From the NCBI GenBank assembly GCA_026388495.1, contig JAPLJQ010000256.1, positions 1 to 33,972 of the forward strand: a stretch of DNA of 33,972 nt, read 5' to 3'. A program made the position numbers and the translations under genes. This DNA comes from Deltaproteobacteria bacterium. GTDB lineage: Bacteria; Desulfobacterota; Syntrophia; Syntrophales; UBA2185. Positions 8,090 to 15,228 of this stretch are shown piece after piece (the first letter of the stretch is position 1; the number at the start of each line of letters is the position of its first letter). The notes beneath the pieces are model-generated. The model saw nothing but the letters and a program-made list of their open reading frames with translations, made no database searches and had not been told where the DNA came from.

Positions 8090-8736
8090 AATGGGGATTA
8101 CTGGGAGGCACGTTTGATCCGATACACACCGGTCACCTGAGGTGCGCCGAAGAAATACTGGAAATTTTCGATCTCAACAGGATCATCTTTATTCCCGCCT
8201 CAAAACCTCCGCATAAAATACAAGGCGATATCACATCCTTTCATCATCGGGAGCAGATGATCACCCTTGCCATTGAGGGGAACCCGGTGTTTTCTTTCTC
8301 CGATGTGGAAAAAAGGCGGGAGAACACCTCCTATTCGGTGGAAACCGTCGAATATATTCTTAAAAAATACATGGAAAACCTGGAGTTGTATTTTATCCTG
8401 GGCCAGGACGCCTTTCACGCCATCCAGACATGGAGGGAATGGGAGAAACTTCTTCTACTCTGCAATTTTGTTGTCATGACGAGACCGGGATATGAGAATA
8501 AAGGTTTAGAAGGGATTCTTCCTGCCTCTTTTGCCTCCAGATTTACCTATGATGATCACGTAAAGGGGTTCAGAGGGCCGACCGGTCATGTCATTTTTTT
8601 CAGAGAAGTCACCTTCCTGGACATATCATCCAGCGATATCAGACAGAGGGTAAAACAGGGAAAGTCCATTAAATTTCTCGTGCCGGAAACCGTCCGGCAT
8701 TATATTGCCAAGAGTTCCCTGTACAAAAATGCATGA
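8086..8736 (+). CDS. nadD: Nicotinate-nucleotide adenylyltransferase
   Basis: A 216-residue nucleotidyltransferase that joins nicotinate mononucleotide and ATP to form deamido-NAD in NAD synthesis. The motif GGTFDPIHTGH is at residues 7-17 with both histidines of the HxGH site, and the C-terminal ISSSDIRQRV (about 180-190) is the second nucleotide-binding motif. The length is normal. Its ATG overlaps the proA stop as ATGA, so the two are coupled in translation. The rsfS gene that often follows nadD is missing; the next gene is a TPM-domain protein overlapping the nadD end by eight bases. Confidence 0.97.
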   Translation: MKWGLLGGTFDPIHTGHLRCAEEILEIFDLNRIIFIPASKPPHKIQGDITSFHHREQMITLAIEGNPVFSFSDVEKRRENTSYSVETVEYILKKYMENLELYFILGQDAFHAIQTWREWEKLLLLCNFVVMTRPGYENKGLEGILPASFASRFTYDDHVKGFRGPTGHVIFFREVTFLDISSSDIRQRVKQGKSIKFLVPETVRHYIAKSSLYKNA

Positions 8737-9526
8737 TATAAGACATCATCGTCCAATTTTCTTCAGAAGAACCCTTCCGTTCATATTATGTGGCCTGACG
8801 CTTCTTCTGACGGTTACTTCTCTGGAGGCGGTTGAAACTTTCCCCAAACCCGTCGGCGCAGTCAATGATTTCGCCGGTGTGATTCCGGATCAGTACAAAG
8901 CCCGGATGGAAGATCTGGCCCGCGAGGTACTGGAGAAGACAGGGACGACTGTCGTTGTTGCAACTATAAAAAGCATTGGGGACAATACCGCGGAAGACTA
9001 CGTCAACGGCCTGTACCAGGCCTGGGGAGTCGGTAAAAAAGGTGAAGACAAGGGCGTGCTGATTTTTATTGCCGTCGGCGAAAGAAAATTCAGAATCGAA
9101 ACAGGATACGGCGTCGAAGGCATTCTGCCGGACGGTCTGGTCGGTGAAATCCGCGACAAATACGTGGTGCCGTATTTGAAGCAGGGTGACTACGGCAAGG
9201 GGCTTTTCAACGCCATGATGGCCGTATCCACAGTGATAGCGAAAGACGCCGGTTTGTCTCTCACAGGACGTCCATCCACTGACCAGCCGGTAAAAAATCA
9301 GACCAGGCGGGGCGGCAATATCATTCCCCTGATTATCCTTCTTTTGATCATGATTCCCCTTCTGGGCACCAGGCAGGGTAGAGAGATGCTCCCATGGCTG
9401 CTGCTTTTTTTCATCAGTGGCAGCGGCGGCGGAAGGGGAGGAGGATTTGGCAGCTTCGGAGGCGGCGGCTTCGGAGGCTTCGGAGGCGGGAGCAGCGGCG
9501 GCGGCGGTGCGGGCGGGGATTTTTAA
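8729..9526 (+). CDS. TPM-domain (YgcG-like) membrane protein
   Basis: A 265-residue envelope protein. The N-terminus has arginines and histidines followed by a hydrophobic stretch (FILCGLTLLLTVTSLEA), a likely signal peptide. The TPM domain follows at about residues 30-170 (GAVNDFAGVIP, RIETGYGVEGILPDG and GDYGKGLF are its hallmarks). Then come a membrane helix (IIPLIILLLIMIPLL) and a glycine-rich tail of more than 40 residues, as usual in YgcG/TPM proteins. TPM domains have been linked to phosphatase activity in plants and to envelope or photosystem upkeep; the bacterial role is unclear. The start ATG 8729 overlaps the nadD stop; an upstream in-frame start at 8705 would run deep into nadD and is less likely. 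TPM and LemA proteins often occur together, as here. Confidence 0.88.
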   Translation: MHDIRHHRPIFFRRTLPFILCGLTLLLTVTSLEAVETFPKPVGAVNDFAGVIPDQYKARMEDLAREVLEKTGTTVVVATIKSIGDNTAEDYVNGLYQAWGVGKKGEDKGVLIFIAVGERKFRIETGYGVEGILPDGLVGEIRDKYVVPYLKQGDYGKGLFNAMMAVSTVIAKDAGLSLTGRPSTDQPVKNQTRRGGNIIPLIILLLIMIPLLGTRQGREMLPWLLLFFISGSGGGRGGGFGSFGGGGFGGFGGGSSGGGGAGGDF

Positions 9527-9594
9527 AAATAGGTCCCCTTTCCCTGCAGGGAATTCCTGCATTGCGGGCGGGGAACATCATTACAGGTGAGAAA

Positions 9595-10326
9595 ATGGCA
9601 AAAATACCCAGGAACCCGGAAGAGATCTTTCCGGCGATTACGGAGGATTTCAAGGGAATTTTCGGGAAAGACCTCCTTGCTCTGATCCTGTATGGAAGCG
9701 GCGCGGCAGGAGATTATATTCCCGGGAAATCGGATATCAATTTTCTTATCCTCCTCACCGGGGAGGGCATGGATCAGTTGGATAAAGCCTTTGAGACGGT
9801 CGCCCGGTGGAAAAAGAGGAAGGTGGCCACCCCGCTTTTTATGACGGAAGAAGACATGCTGTCCTCTCTTGATTCATACCCTATAGAATTTCTCAATATC
9901 AAGGCGAATCATGTCGTCGTCTATGGCGAGGATATTCTGAGCCGGATATCCTTCAAGGCTTATCCGCTACGGTTACAGTGCGAAAGAGAGCTGAAAGGGA
10001 AGATTTTTCACTTAAGAAGCGGCTTTCTTGAAACAGAGGGGCGGGCGAAACCGATTCGGGAACTGATAAAAATTTCACTGACAGCCTTTATCTCCCTGTT
10101 TAAAGCCCTCCTGTTTTTAAAAGGAATGGACATCCCCCGGGGCAGGAAAGAAATTATTCAGGCCGTCGCCGGGGAGTATTCCGTTGATCCGGCTATCTTC
10201 TTCACATGTACTGATATCAAGGAGGGCATCGACCGTATTGCCGCTTCTGACATGAAAGCCGTCTTTGAGGCCTACCTGAAGGAAATCACCAAACTGTCCG
10301 GGGTGGTTGATCGTTTGGATATTTAA
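9595..10326 (+). CDS. Nucleotidyltransferase-fold protein between TPM and lemA
   Basis: A 243-residue protein with a polymerase-beta-type nucleotidyltransferase core at the N-terminus. GS at residues 34-35 and SDIN at 46-49 fit the GS...SDxD pattern, but the second metal-binding Asp is Asn49. The rest is helical with a basic middle part and a hydrophobic stretch near residues 158-180. The start is ATG 9595 with AGGTGAG just upstream; a longer frame from 9394 overlaps the TPM gene and encodes a biased Arg-rich stretch, so it is rejected. The Asn may reduce or abolish catalysis, or may be normal for this subfamily. It sits between two genes often paired with each other, so it may act in the same envelope process. 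Substrate unknown. Confidence 0.75.
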   Translation: MAKIPRNPEEIFPAITEDFKGIFGKDLLALILYGSGAAGDYIPGKSDINFLILLTGEGMDQLDKAFETVARWKKRKVATPLFMTEEDMLSSLDSYPIEFLNIKANHVVVYGEDILSRISFKAYPLRLQCERELKGKIFHLRSGFLETEGRAKPIRELIKISLTAFISLFKALLFLKGMDIPRGRKEIIQAVAGEYSVDPAIFFTCTDIKEGIDRIAASDMKAVFEAYLKEITKLSGVVDRLDI

Positions 10327-10357
10327 TAAATAATTCTCATATAGTTGGAGGTACAGC

Positions 10358-10933
10358 ATGACCAGCGGAAAAAGAAATCTCATCATCGCCATTGTGGTGG
10401 CACTTGTGGTTGTATTTTCTCTGTATTCCTTCTTCAAGGGGACTTACAACACCTTTGTTTCTCTCGACGAGGCCGTAAAGGGCTCCTGGGCGCAGGTTGA
10501 AAACCAGCTTCAGCGGCGGTATGACCTGATCCCCAATCTTGTTGAAACCGTGAAGGGATATGCCAAACAGGAAAAAGATGTGCTTGTCGAGGTGACGAAT
10601 GCGAGAGCGAAAGTGGGCGGCGCCGGCAATGTACCCGATAAGATTAAGGCAAATAACGAGTTGTCCGGCGCACTGAGCAGACTGCTTGTCGTGGTGGAAA
10701 GATACCCCGATCTCAAGTCCAATCAGAATTTCATCCGGCTTCAGGATGAACTGGCGGGAACGGAGAACCGGATTGCCGTTGAGAGAAAGCGTTATAATGA
10801 TGCTGTCAAGACATTCAATGTGGCCATCAGGAGTTTCCCGGCGAATTTGCTGGCAGGGATGTTCGGCTTCCAGGTAGCGCCGTTCTTTGAAGCGCCTGCG
10901 GCAGCCAAGGCTGCTCCCCAGGTCAAGTTCTGA
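10358..10933 (+). CDS. lemA: LemA family protein
   Basis: A 191-residue LemA protein: a single N-terminal membrane helix (residues 7-27) followed by a helical bundle. Family marks are SWAQVENQLQRRYDLIPNLV (about 43-62), ARAKVGGA and RFNDAVKTFNV-like sequence near residue 145. LemA proteins are anchored in the inner membrane with the helical part outside or in the cytoplasm, depending on the report. Their function is not settled. A good GGAGG ribosome site precedes ATG 10358. It is the last gene of the proA-nadD-TPM-nucleotidyltransferase-lemA run and is followed by a palindromic repeat. Confidence 0.93.
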   Translation: MTSGKRNLIIAIVVALVVVFSLYSFFKGTYNTFVSLDEAVKGSWAQVENQLQRRYDLIPNLVETVKGYAKQEKDVLVEVTNARAKVGGAGNVPDKIKANNELSGALSRLLVVVERYPDLKSNQNFIRLQDELAGTENRIAVERKRYNDAVKTFNVAIRSFPANLLAGMFGFQVAPFFEAPAAAKAAPQVKF

Positions 10934-10947
10934 GTCTCTTTATTGGC

Positions 10948-11074
10948 GAACTCGTAAAAAGTCAAATTTTACCTCAATTTGTCATTCCTGTGAAAACGGG
11001 AGTCCAGTATTTTTATACACTTACGTATGGTCTGGATTCCCGTCTACGCGGGAATGACGACTTTTGACGAGAAC
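10948..11074 (+). repeat. Dispersed palindromic repeat, copy 1
   Basis: About 127 bases with inverted ends (GAACTCGTAAAAAGTC and the complement-like GACTTTTGACGAGAAC). Inside are two 20-base hairpins: 10984-11003, a slightly worn ATTCCC-N8-GGGAAT with a GAAA loop, and 11036-11055, an exact one. Copy 3 at 26702-26843 is nearly the same sequence in inverse orientation. It lies between lemA and the thioesterase gene, in the same direction as both. The second arm produces a spurious frame (VWIPVYAGMT). Confidence 0.9.
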
Positions 11075-11152
11075 GTCATCATTTTTGCGTTTGACTTATC
11101 CGCTAAATTTAGCTTTATTGTTCAAAGTTTACTCAACCAAAGGAGGCGATTG

Positions 11153-11581
11153 ATGAAAGATTCCCTGAAACCCGGACTGATCGTTGATTTAAAGTATAAA
11201 GTTCCAGAGAGCAAGACCGTTCCCTATCTTTTTCCGGATATCCCTGAAGGACAGGTCATGCCGAAGGTTTTCGCTACGGGATTTCTCGTGGGACTGTTTG
11301 AGTTTTCCTGTATCAAGGCCCTCAATCCCCATCTTGACTGGCCTAAAGAGCAGACGGTGGGAATCGGTATGAATCTGACCCATACGGCGGCGACGCCGGA
11401 GGGTATGACCATCTCCGTCAAGGGGAAACTTGAGAAAATGGAAGGACGCAAACTGACCTTCTCCCTGGAAGCTTACGACGATGTCGAAAAGATATCCGAG
11501 GCGACCCATGACAGATTTGTCATCAACGCGGAAAAATTCAATGCCGCCATAGACAGTAAAAAGGCAAAAGTTAAATCGTAA
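11153..11581 (+). CDS. FlK-like thioesterase family protein
   Basis: A 142-residue hot-dog-fold protein similar to the fluoroacetyl-CoA thioesterase FlK. The catalytic trio of FlK is preserved in order: Thr42 and Glu50 in VFATGFLVGLFE, and His77 in NLTHTAATPEGM. It would hydrolyse an acyl-CoA in the cytoplasm; the real substrate here is probably not fluoroacetyl-CoA and cannot be read from sequence. AGGAGG at 11141-11146 fixes the start at ATG 11153. A longer frame from 11027 begins inside the palindromic repeat and is rejected. A strong two-way terminator follows 85 bases after the stop. Confidence 0.88.
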   Translation: MKDSLKPGLIVDLKYKVPESKTVPYLFPDIPEGQVMPKVFATGFLVGLFEFSCIKALNPHLDWPKEQTVGIGMNLTHTAATPEGMTISVKGKLEKMEGRKLTFSLEAYDDVEKISEATHDRFVINAEKFNAAIDSKKAKVKS

Positions 11582-11666
11582 AATCCTTTTTAAGGCGTGT
11601 GGATACGGGATCTGATCCGATTGTTTTTAAACAGGATCGGTTTTGAAAACGGCCGTGATTTATCAT

Positions 11667-11706
11667 AAAAAAAGGGGCTGACCTTAATCGGTCTGCCCCT
11701 TTTTTT
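11667..11706. terminator. Bidirectional intrinsic terminator
   Basis: A7 run, GGGGC, T, GACC, six-base loop, GGTC, T, GCCCC, then T7. The stem has an A run on one side and a T run on the other, so it can end transcripts from both the thioesterase gene (plus) and tRNA-Leu (minus). Confidence 0.9.
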
Positions 11707-11712
11707 ATTTTC

Positions 11713-11799
11713 TGGTGCCGGAGCCCGGGTTCGAACCGGGATGCCCTTGCGGGCGGGGGATTTTGAGTCCCCTGCGTCTACCAGTTTCACCACTCCGGC
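11713..11799 (-). tRNA. tRNA-Leu (CAA)
   Basis: An 87-base tRNA on the minus strand. The acceptor pairs GCCGGAG with CTCCGGC, and the 3' CCA is encoded (complement of 11713-11715). The anticodon loop is CTCAAAA, giving anticodon CAA, which reads UUG. A long variable arm (around CCGCCCGCAAGGGCAT) shows the class II leucine type. The T arm is CCCGGTTCGAACCCGGG-like. It ends next to the shared terminator at 11667-11706. Confidence 0.97.
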
Positions 11800-11810
11800 G
11801 AGGCTTTCTG

Positions 11811-11837
11811 ATTATATAAGGGGCGGTGAAATGTCAA
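11811..11837 (-). promoter_or_regulatory. Promoter of tRNA-Leu
   Basis: On the minus strand TTGACA (complement of 11832-11837) and TATAAT (complement of 11811-11816) are separated by 15 bases. Both boxes are perfect, though the spacer is short. It points to tRNA-Leu starting at 11799. Confidence 0.6.
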
Positions 11838-11847
11838 GAAAAATGTA

Positions 11848-11876
11848 TTGACAAGCCCTGAAACGGTATGCTAAAT
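11848..11876 (+). promoter_or_regulatory. Promoter of tRNA-Ala
   Basis: TTGACA at 11848-11853, a 17-base spacer and a weak -10, CTAAAT, at 11871-11876. The start of transcription would lie about 20 bases before the tRNA. Its -35 faces that of the tRNA-Leu promoter ten bases away. Confidence 0.55.
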
Positions 11877-11904
11877 CTGCACGCTCATTGATATGTTTGG
11901 GTAC

Positions 11905-11980
11905 GGGGCTGTAGCTCAGCTGGGAGAGCGCTTGAATGGCATTCAAGAGGCCATGAGTTCGATCCTCATCAGCTCCACCA
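11905..11980 (+). tRNA. tRNA-Ala (GGC)
   Basis: A 76-base tRNA. The acceptor stem is GGGGCTG with CAGCTCC and an encoded ACCA end. The anticodon stem CTTGA/TCAAG holds the loop ATGGCAT, giving anticodon GGC, which reads GCC. The D arm GCTC...GAGC and T arm ATGAG/CTCAT with TTCGATC are standard. No att-like duplication or integrase is seen next to it. Confidence 0.97.
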
Positions 11981-11998
11981 AATATCATAAATGAACTA

Positions 11999-12018
11999 CC
12001 CCGCAGCAAGCTACGGGG
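11999..12018 (+). repeat. Hairpin after tRNA-Ala
   Basis: CCCCG...CGGGG with an inner AG/CT pair and a CAAG loop, 18 bases after the tRNA end. No T run follows, so it is not a classical terminator; it may help 3' processing or be a small repeat. Confidence 0.5.
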
Positions 12019-12038
12019 GATATGACCCAGAGAGATTT

Positions 12039-12070
12039 AAGGGTTGGCTGAAACCGGCTAACCCTTTTTT
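12039..12070 (+). terminator. Intrinsic terminator of tRNA-Ala
   Basis: AAGGGTTGGC and GGCTAACCCTT pair, with wobble near the loop, and six Ts follow. It closes the tRNA-Ala transcript ahead of the DUF4337 gene. Confidence 0.8.
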
Positions 12071-12122
12071 AATATAAAAATAATCAAAAAATTGAATTTC
12101 ATGATTTCAGGAGGTCTGACGT

Positions 12123-12659
12123 ATGTCTGAATCTAAACCGGACAAATGGATGTCCTGGGTGGCCCTTGCCACGGCGATCATTGCTGTTTTCGCAGCAGTG
12201 ACGACCCTTTACATGGGGAAATACTCATCCCGGGCGATTTTAAACCAGGGACAGGAAACGAGTCAGTGGGCCTACTATCAGGCAAAGAGCATCAAATCCT
12301 ACATATATGAAATACAGAAGCAAAAGTTAGAGCTGGAAATGATGTCCCTGAAAACCGGTCAATCTGGCCCTCTTGCGGACAAGTATCTTAAAATCATGAG
12401 CGATTATGATAAGCAAATCAAGCGCTATGACAAGGAAAAGGAGGAGATCAAGGCAAAGGCCGATGATCTGGCAAAATCGAAGGAAGATGCCCAGGCGCGG
12501 GCGGGCAATTTCGGATATGCCCTCATTTTTCTGCAGATATCCATCATGTTGTCTTCCATTTCCGCCTTAACGAAGAAAAAGCCCCTTTTTTACACCAGCC
12601 TGGCATCCGTTTCCGGAGGGATATTTTTCTTTTTGGATGCATTTTTTCTGTTTCATTGA
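12123..12659 (+). CDS. DUF4337-type membrane protein
   Basis: A 178-residue protein of the DUF4337 kind, function unknown. It has an N-terminal membrane helix (about residues 10-31), the family-typical stretch NQGQETSQWAYYQAKSIKSY, a long charged, probably coiled-coil segment (about 60-125, rich in K, E and D), and two closing helices near 130-150 and 157-175. AGGAGG lies just before the ATG at 12123. It stands alone between the tRNA-Ala terminator and a short remnant of a cytochrome-b5-like gene. No neighbour suggests a role. Confidence 0.82.
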   Translation: MSESKPDKWMSWVALATAIIAVFAAVTTLYMGKYSSRAILNQGQETSQWAYYQAKSIKSYIYEIQKQKLELEMMSLKTGQSGPLADKYLKIMSDYDKQIKRYDKEKEEIKAKADDLAKSKEDAQARAGNFGYALIFLQISIMLSSISALTKKKPLFYTSLASVSGGIFFFLDAFFLFH

Positions 12660-12671
12660 TTTGGAGAGCTT

Positions 12672-12775
12672 ATGAAAGAGTTCGATGTGGAAGATCTGGC
12701 GGCCTTCATATGAAGCGTCACCATGCCGGGAAGGATCTCAGCACGGAACTCCCGGCACTGTATTGTCCCGGATAG
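12672..12775 (+). pseudogene. Cytochrome-b5-like domain gene, internally deleted remnant
   Basis: A GGAG site precedes ATG 12672, which opens MKEFDVEDLAAF, the usual start of small prokaryotic cytochrome b5-like domain proteins, then stops at 12711-12713. In the next frame, starting at 12710, follows MKRHHAGKDLSTEL, which matches the later haem-binding part (HM.RHHAG.DL..E). It ends at a TAG at 12773-12775. About 25-30 residues that normally lie between these parts are missing, and the end is truncated. The join at about 12708-12711 therefore marks a deletion that also shifted the frame. It is not expected to make a working protein. Confidence 0.6.
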
Positions 12776-12815
12776 TCATGTGATGTTATGATTCAAGGAT
12801 GGGGCGATCTTTTCG

Positions 12816-13520
12816 TCAGATTCCCAGGAAGGCCTCCTTCACCTGCTCATTTTCCAGAAGCTCGCACCCTGTCCCCTGGAGCACGATACGGCCGTTTTCC
12901 AGGACATAGGCGCGATTGCACATCCCCAGAGTCTGTCTAACATTCTGTTCCACTAAAAGGATCGTAACCCCCGCTTCATTGATGTGCTTTACTATATTGA
13001 ATACATCCTGGACAAGGAGCGGCGCCAGACCGAGAGAGGGTTCGTCAAGCATCATCAGTTTGGGTAAGGACATCAGTCCCCTTCCCACGGCCAGCATCTG
13101 CTGTTCCCCGCCGGAAAGGGTCCCCCCCGTTTGTTTTTTTCTTTCCTTGAGCCTTGGAAACAAAGAATAGACGTAATCCATTGTTTCGGAACGTTTCCGC
13201 TTTGCTTCGCCGTAGAGGGATCCCATGATCAGATTTTCCTCTACGGTCATTTCGGGAAAGAGGCGCCTTGCTTCTGGAACATGAACAATGCCGTGTTCAA
13301 TGATTTTATTTGCCGGCAGGTGATCAATGCGCCTTCCGTCGAATTCAATCGATCCTTTTTTTGGGGTGAGCAGGGCGGATATGGTTCTCAAGATGGTGGA
13401 TTTCCCTGCCCCGTTTGCGCCTACCAGGACGACAATTTCCTTTTCCTTGACCTCGAAAGAAACATCCCATAGAACTTGAAGGTCACCATAGAAAACGTTT
13501 ATTTCACTTACATTGAGCAT
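12816..13520 (-). CDS. livF: Branched-chain amino acid ABC transporter ATPase
   Basis: A 234-residue ABC ATPase of the LivF type, one of two nucleotide-binding subunits on the inner face of the membrane. Walker A GANGAGKST lies at residues 34-42; the signature LSGGEQQMLAVGRGL and Walker B LMMLDEPSLGLAP follow. The LivF-like SLGLAP after the Walker B and HVPEARRLFPEMTVEENL are distinguishing. It starts inside the end of livG (17-base overlap), so the two are coupled and made in matching amounts. It is the last gene of livKHMGF; no clear terminator was seen beyond it. Confidence 0.95.
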   Translation of the reverse strand: MLNVSEINVFYGDLQVLWDVSFEVKEKEIVVLVGANGAGKSTILRTISALLTPKKGSIEFDGRRIDHLPANKIIEHGIVHVPEARRLFPEMTVEENLIMGSLYGEAKRKRSETMDYVYSLFPRLKERKKQTGGTLSGGEQQMLAVGRGLMSLPKLMMLDEPSLGLAPLLVQDVFNIVKHINEAGVTILLVEQNVRQTLGMCNRAYVLENGRIVLQGTGCELLENEQVKEAFLGI

Positions 13521-14232
13521 ATGCTTCCCCCAGATAGGCCTCGATCACTGCCGGGTTATTGGCTACCTCATGTGGCGTGCCTTCAGCAATCGTCTGGCCG
13601 AAATTGATTGCGTGGATGCGGTCCGATATGGTCATAATCACTTTCATGATATGCTCAACAATGAGGATGGTTGTGCCATTTTCCCTGATCTTTTGAATCA
13701 GCTCTATGGCTTCATCCAGCTCTGAAGGCGTTAATCCGGCAGCGGTTTCATCAAGAAGGAGGAGCTCCGGTTTGGTTGCCAGGGCCCGTGCAATCTCGAG
13801 CCGTTTCCGTCCCCCGATGGGGAGGCTTTTTGCCAGCCTATCTTTGTACTCCACGAGTCCGCTGAATTCCAGGATTCTGTGAGCCTCTTCTTGGGCCCCT
13901 TTTATGGTAGCGGCTCTGCAGAAGGCGGACGCCGTGACATTGTCAAGAACCGTCATTCTCGCCAGGGGCTTAACAACCTGAAATGTCCGGCCGATGCCCA
14001 TATGACAGATTTTGTGGGTTTTTAATCCCTTTATGCTTTCTCCTTTGAAAAGAACATCGCCGGATGTAATGGTGTAGTAATGGTTGATGCAATTGAATAT
14101 GGTCGTTTTCCCTGAACCGTTGGGACCGATAAGGCCCATGATCTCTCCTTTATTGACATGAAAGGTGACATCGTTGACCGCTTTGAGCCCTCCAAAGACC
14201 ATTGTGAGATTTTTTACTTCCAGGAGTGCCAT
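13504..14232 (-). CDS. livG: Branched-chain amino acid ABC transporter ATPase
   Basis: A 242-residue ABC ATPase of the LivG type. Walker A GPNGSGKTT (about residues 36-44), a signature region LPIGGRKRLEIARAL and Walker B LLLLDETAAGL are visible. The signature reads PIGGRKR rather than the usual LSGGQ, a variation seen in LivG-type subunits. The GL(T)PSELDE after Walker B and the C-terminal YLGEAY are typical of LivG. GGGAGAG precedes ATG 14230-14232. It lies 25 bases after livM and overlaps livF. Confidence 0.95.
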   Translation of the reverse strand: MALLEVKNLTMVFGGLKAVNDVTFHVNKGEIMGLIGPNGSGKTTIFNCINHYYTITSGDVLFKGESIKGLKTHKICHMGIGRTFQVVKPLARMTVLDNVTASAFCRAATIKGAQEEAHRILEFSGLVEYKDRLAKSLPIGGRKRLEIARALATKPELLLLDETAAGLTPSELDEAIELIQKIRENGTTILIVEHIMKVIMTISDRIHAINFGQTIAEGTPHEVANNPAVIEAYLGEAYAQCK

Positions 14233-14257
14233 ATGATTCTCTCCCTATGCATATCTT

Positions 14258-15220
14258 TCAGCTCGACGCCTTGATTCTAAACATATTTCGCTTTATTTTC
14301 GACCAGTCACCCACAATGCCGTTGGGCAGAAACAGGATTACAAATATAACCAGGAGTCCGAATACCAGTATGTGCGCTTCGCTCGTCCACGCCGGCGCGA
14401 GGCCAAAAAAGGCGCTTCTGAACGTTTCCTGAAGGCCGATCATGATGAATGCTCCGACAGCGGGTCCCATGATGGTTGCCACACCGCCTACGATACCGAC
14501 CAGAATCGCCATAATGGATATGTAGTGCAGGGAAAATACGACGTGAGGATCGATGAATGCCATGTAGTTCATGTAGAAAGCCCCTGCCATGCCCGTAAAG
14601 AAGGAGCTTATCAGGAGAGACACGTTTTTATAAAGGGTTGTATTGATTCCCATAGATTCCGCGGCATCCTGATCCTCCCGGATGGAAACAAAATAATAGC
14701 CCCATTTCGATTTCATCACCACGTGTATGACAAAAATACAGAGGGAAGCCAGGGTCAGGGCAATGTAATAATAGGGAAGTTTGCTTGTAAATGTCTGGAT
14801 GATCAGAATACCCACCATCCCTTCCGTCAGACTTTCCCAGTTGGTGGCAATGAGCCTGAAGATTTCGCTTCCGGCAAGGGTGGCGAGGGCGAAATAGGGA
14901 CCTCTCAATCTGAAGCAGACCCATCCTACGAAAAGGCCGATGAGCATGGCGGTGACACCCCCGAACATCATGCCCCACCAGGCGGACATTTCCAGCTTTG
15001 TCACGATGATTCCAGCGGTGTAAGCCCCTACTCCGAAGAACATGGCATGACCGAAGGATACCTGCCCTGTGTAGCCTGCCAGAAGATTCCATGCGGATCC
15101 GACAACAACCCACATAAGCGCAATAATGACCAGGTGCAGGTAGTAGTCGGACGTGACGAGAAATGGAAATGCGACAGCCAGGATTCCAATAAAGATTAAT
15201 GTCAGATGTTTTTGCCCCAT
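14258..15220 (-). CDS. livM: Branched-chain amino acid ABC transporter permease
   Basis: A 320-residue inner-membrane permease of the LivM type, with about eight to ten hydrophobic helices. The motif WNLLAGYTGQVSFGHAMFFG (about residues 43-62) is diagnostic. A conserved cytoplasmic loop, REDQDAAESMGINTTLYK, is the likely ATPase contact. It follows livH by eight bases with a GAGGG ribosome site. It pairs with LivH to form the channel. Confidence 0.95.
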   Translation of the reverse strand: MGQKHLTLIFIGILAVAFPFLVTSDYYLHLVIIALMWVVVGSAWNLLAGYTGQVSFGHAMFFGVGAYTAGIIVTKLEMSAWWGMMFGGVTAMLIGLFVGWVCFRLRGPYFALATLAGSEIFRLIATNWESLTEGMVGILIIQTFTSKLPYYYIALTLASLCIFVIHVVMKSKWGYYFVSIREDQDAAESMGINTTLYKNVSLLISSFFTGMAGAFYMNYMAFIDPHVVFSLHYISIMAILVGIVGGVATIMGPAVGAFIMIGLQETFRSAFFGLAPAWTSEAHILVFGLLVIFVILFLPNGIVGDWSKIKRNMFRIKASS

Positions 15221-15228
15221 AATTCCCT

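Noticed and set aside
9394..9594. Upstream extension of the nucleotidyltransferase
   Set aside because: It overlaps the glycine-rich end of the TPM gene in another frame and gives an Arg-rich, biased stretch.
11027..11152. N-terminal extension of the thioesterase
   Set aside because: The first codons translate the palindromic repeat (VWIPVYAGMT). AGGAGG fixes the start at 11153.
11590..12009. Two minus-strand frames over the tRNA genes
   Set aside because: They read through tRNA-Leu and the antisense of tRNA-Ala, which are clear RNA genes.
11905..12123. tRNA-Ala as an integration site
   Set aside because: No integrase, no duplicated tRNA end and no foreign block follow the gene.
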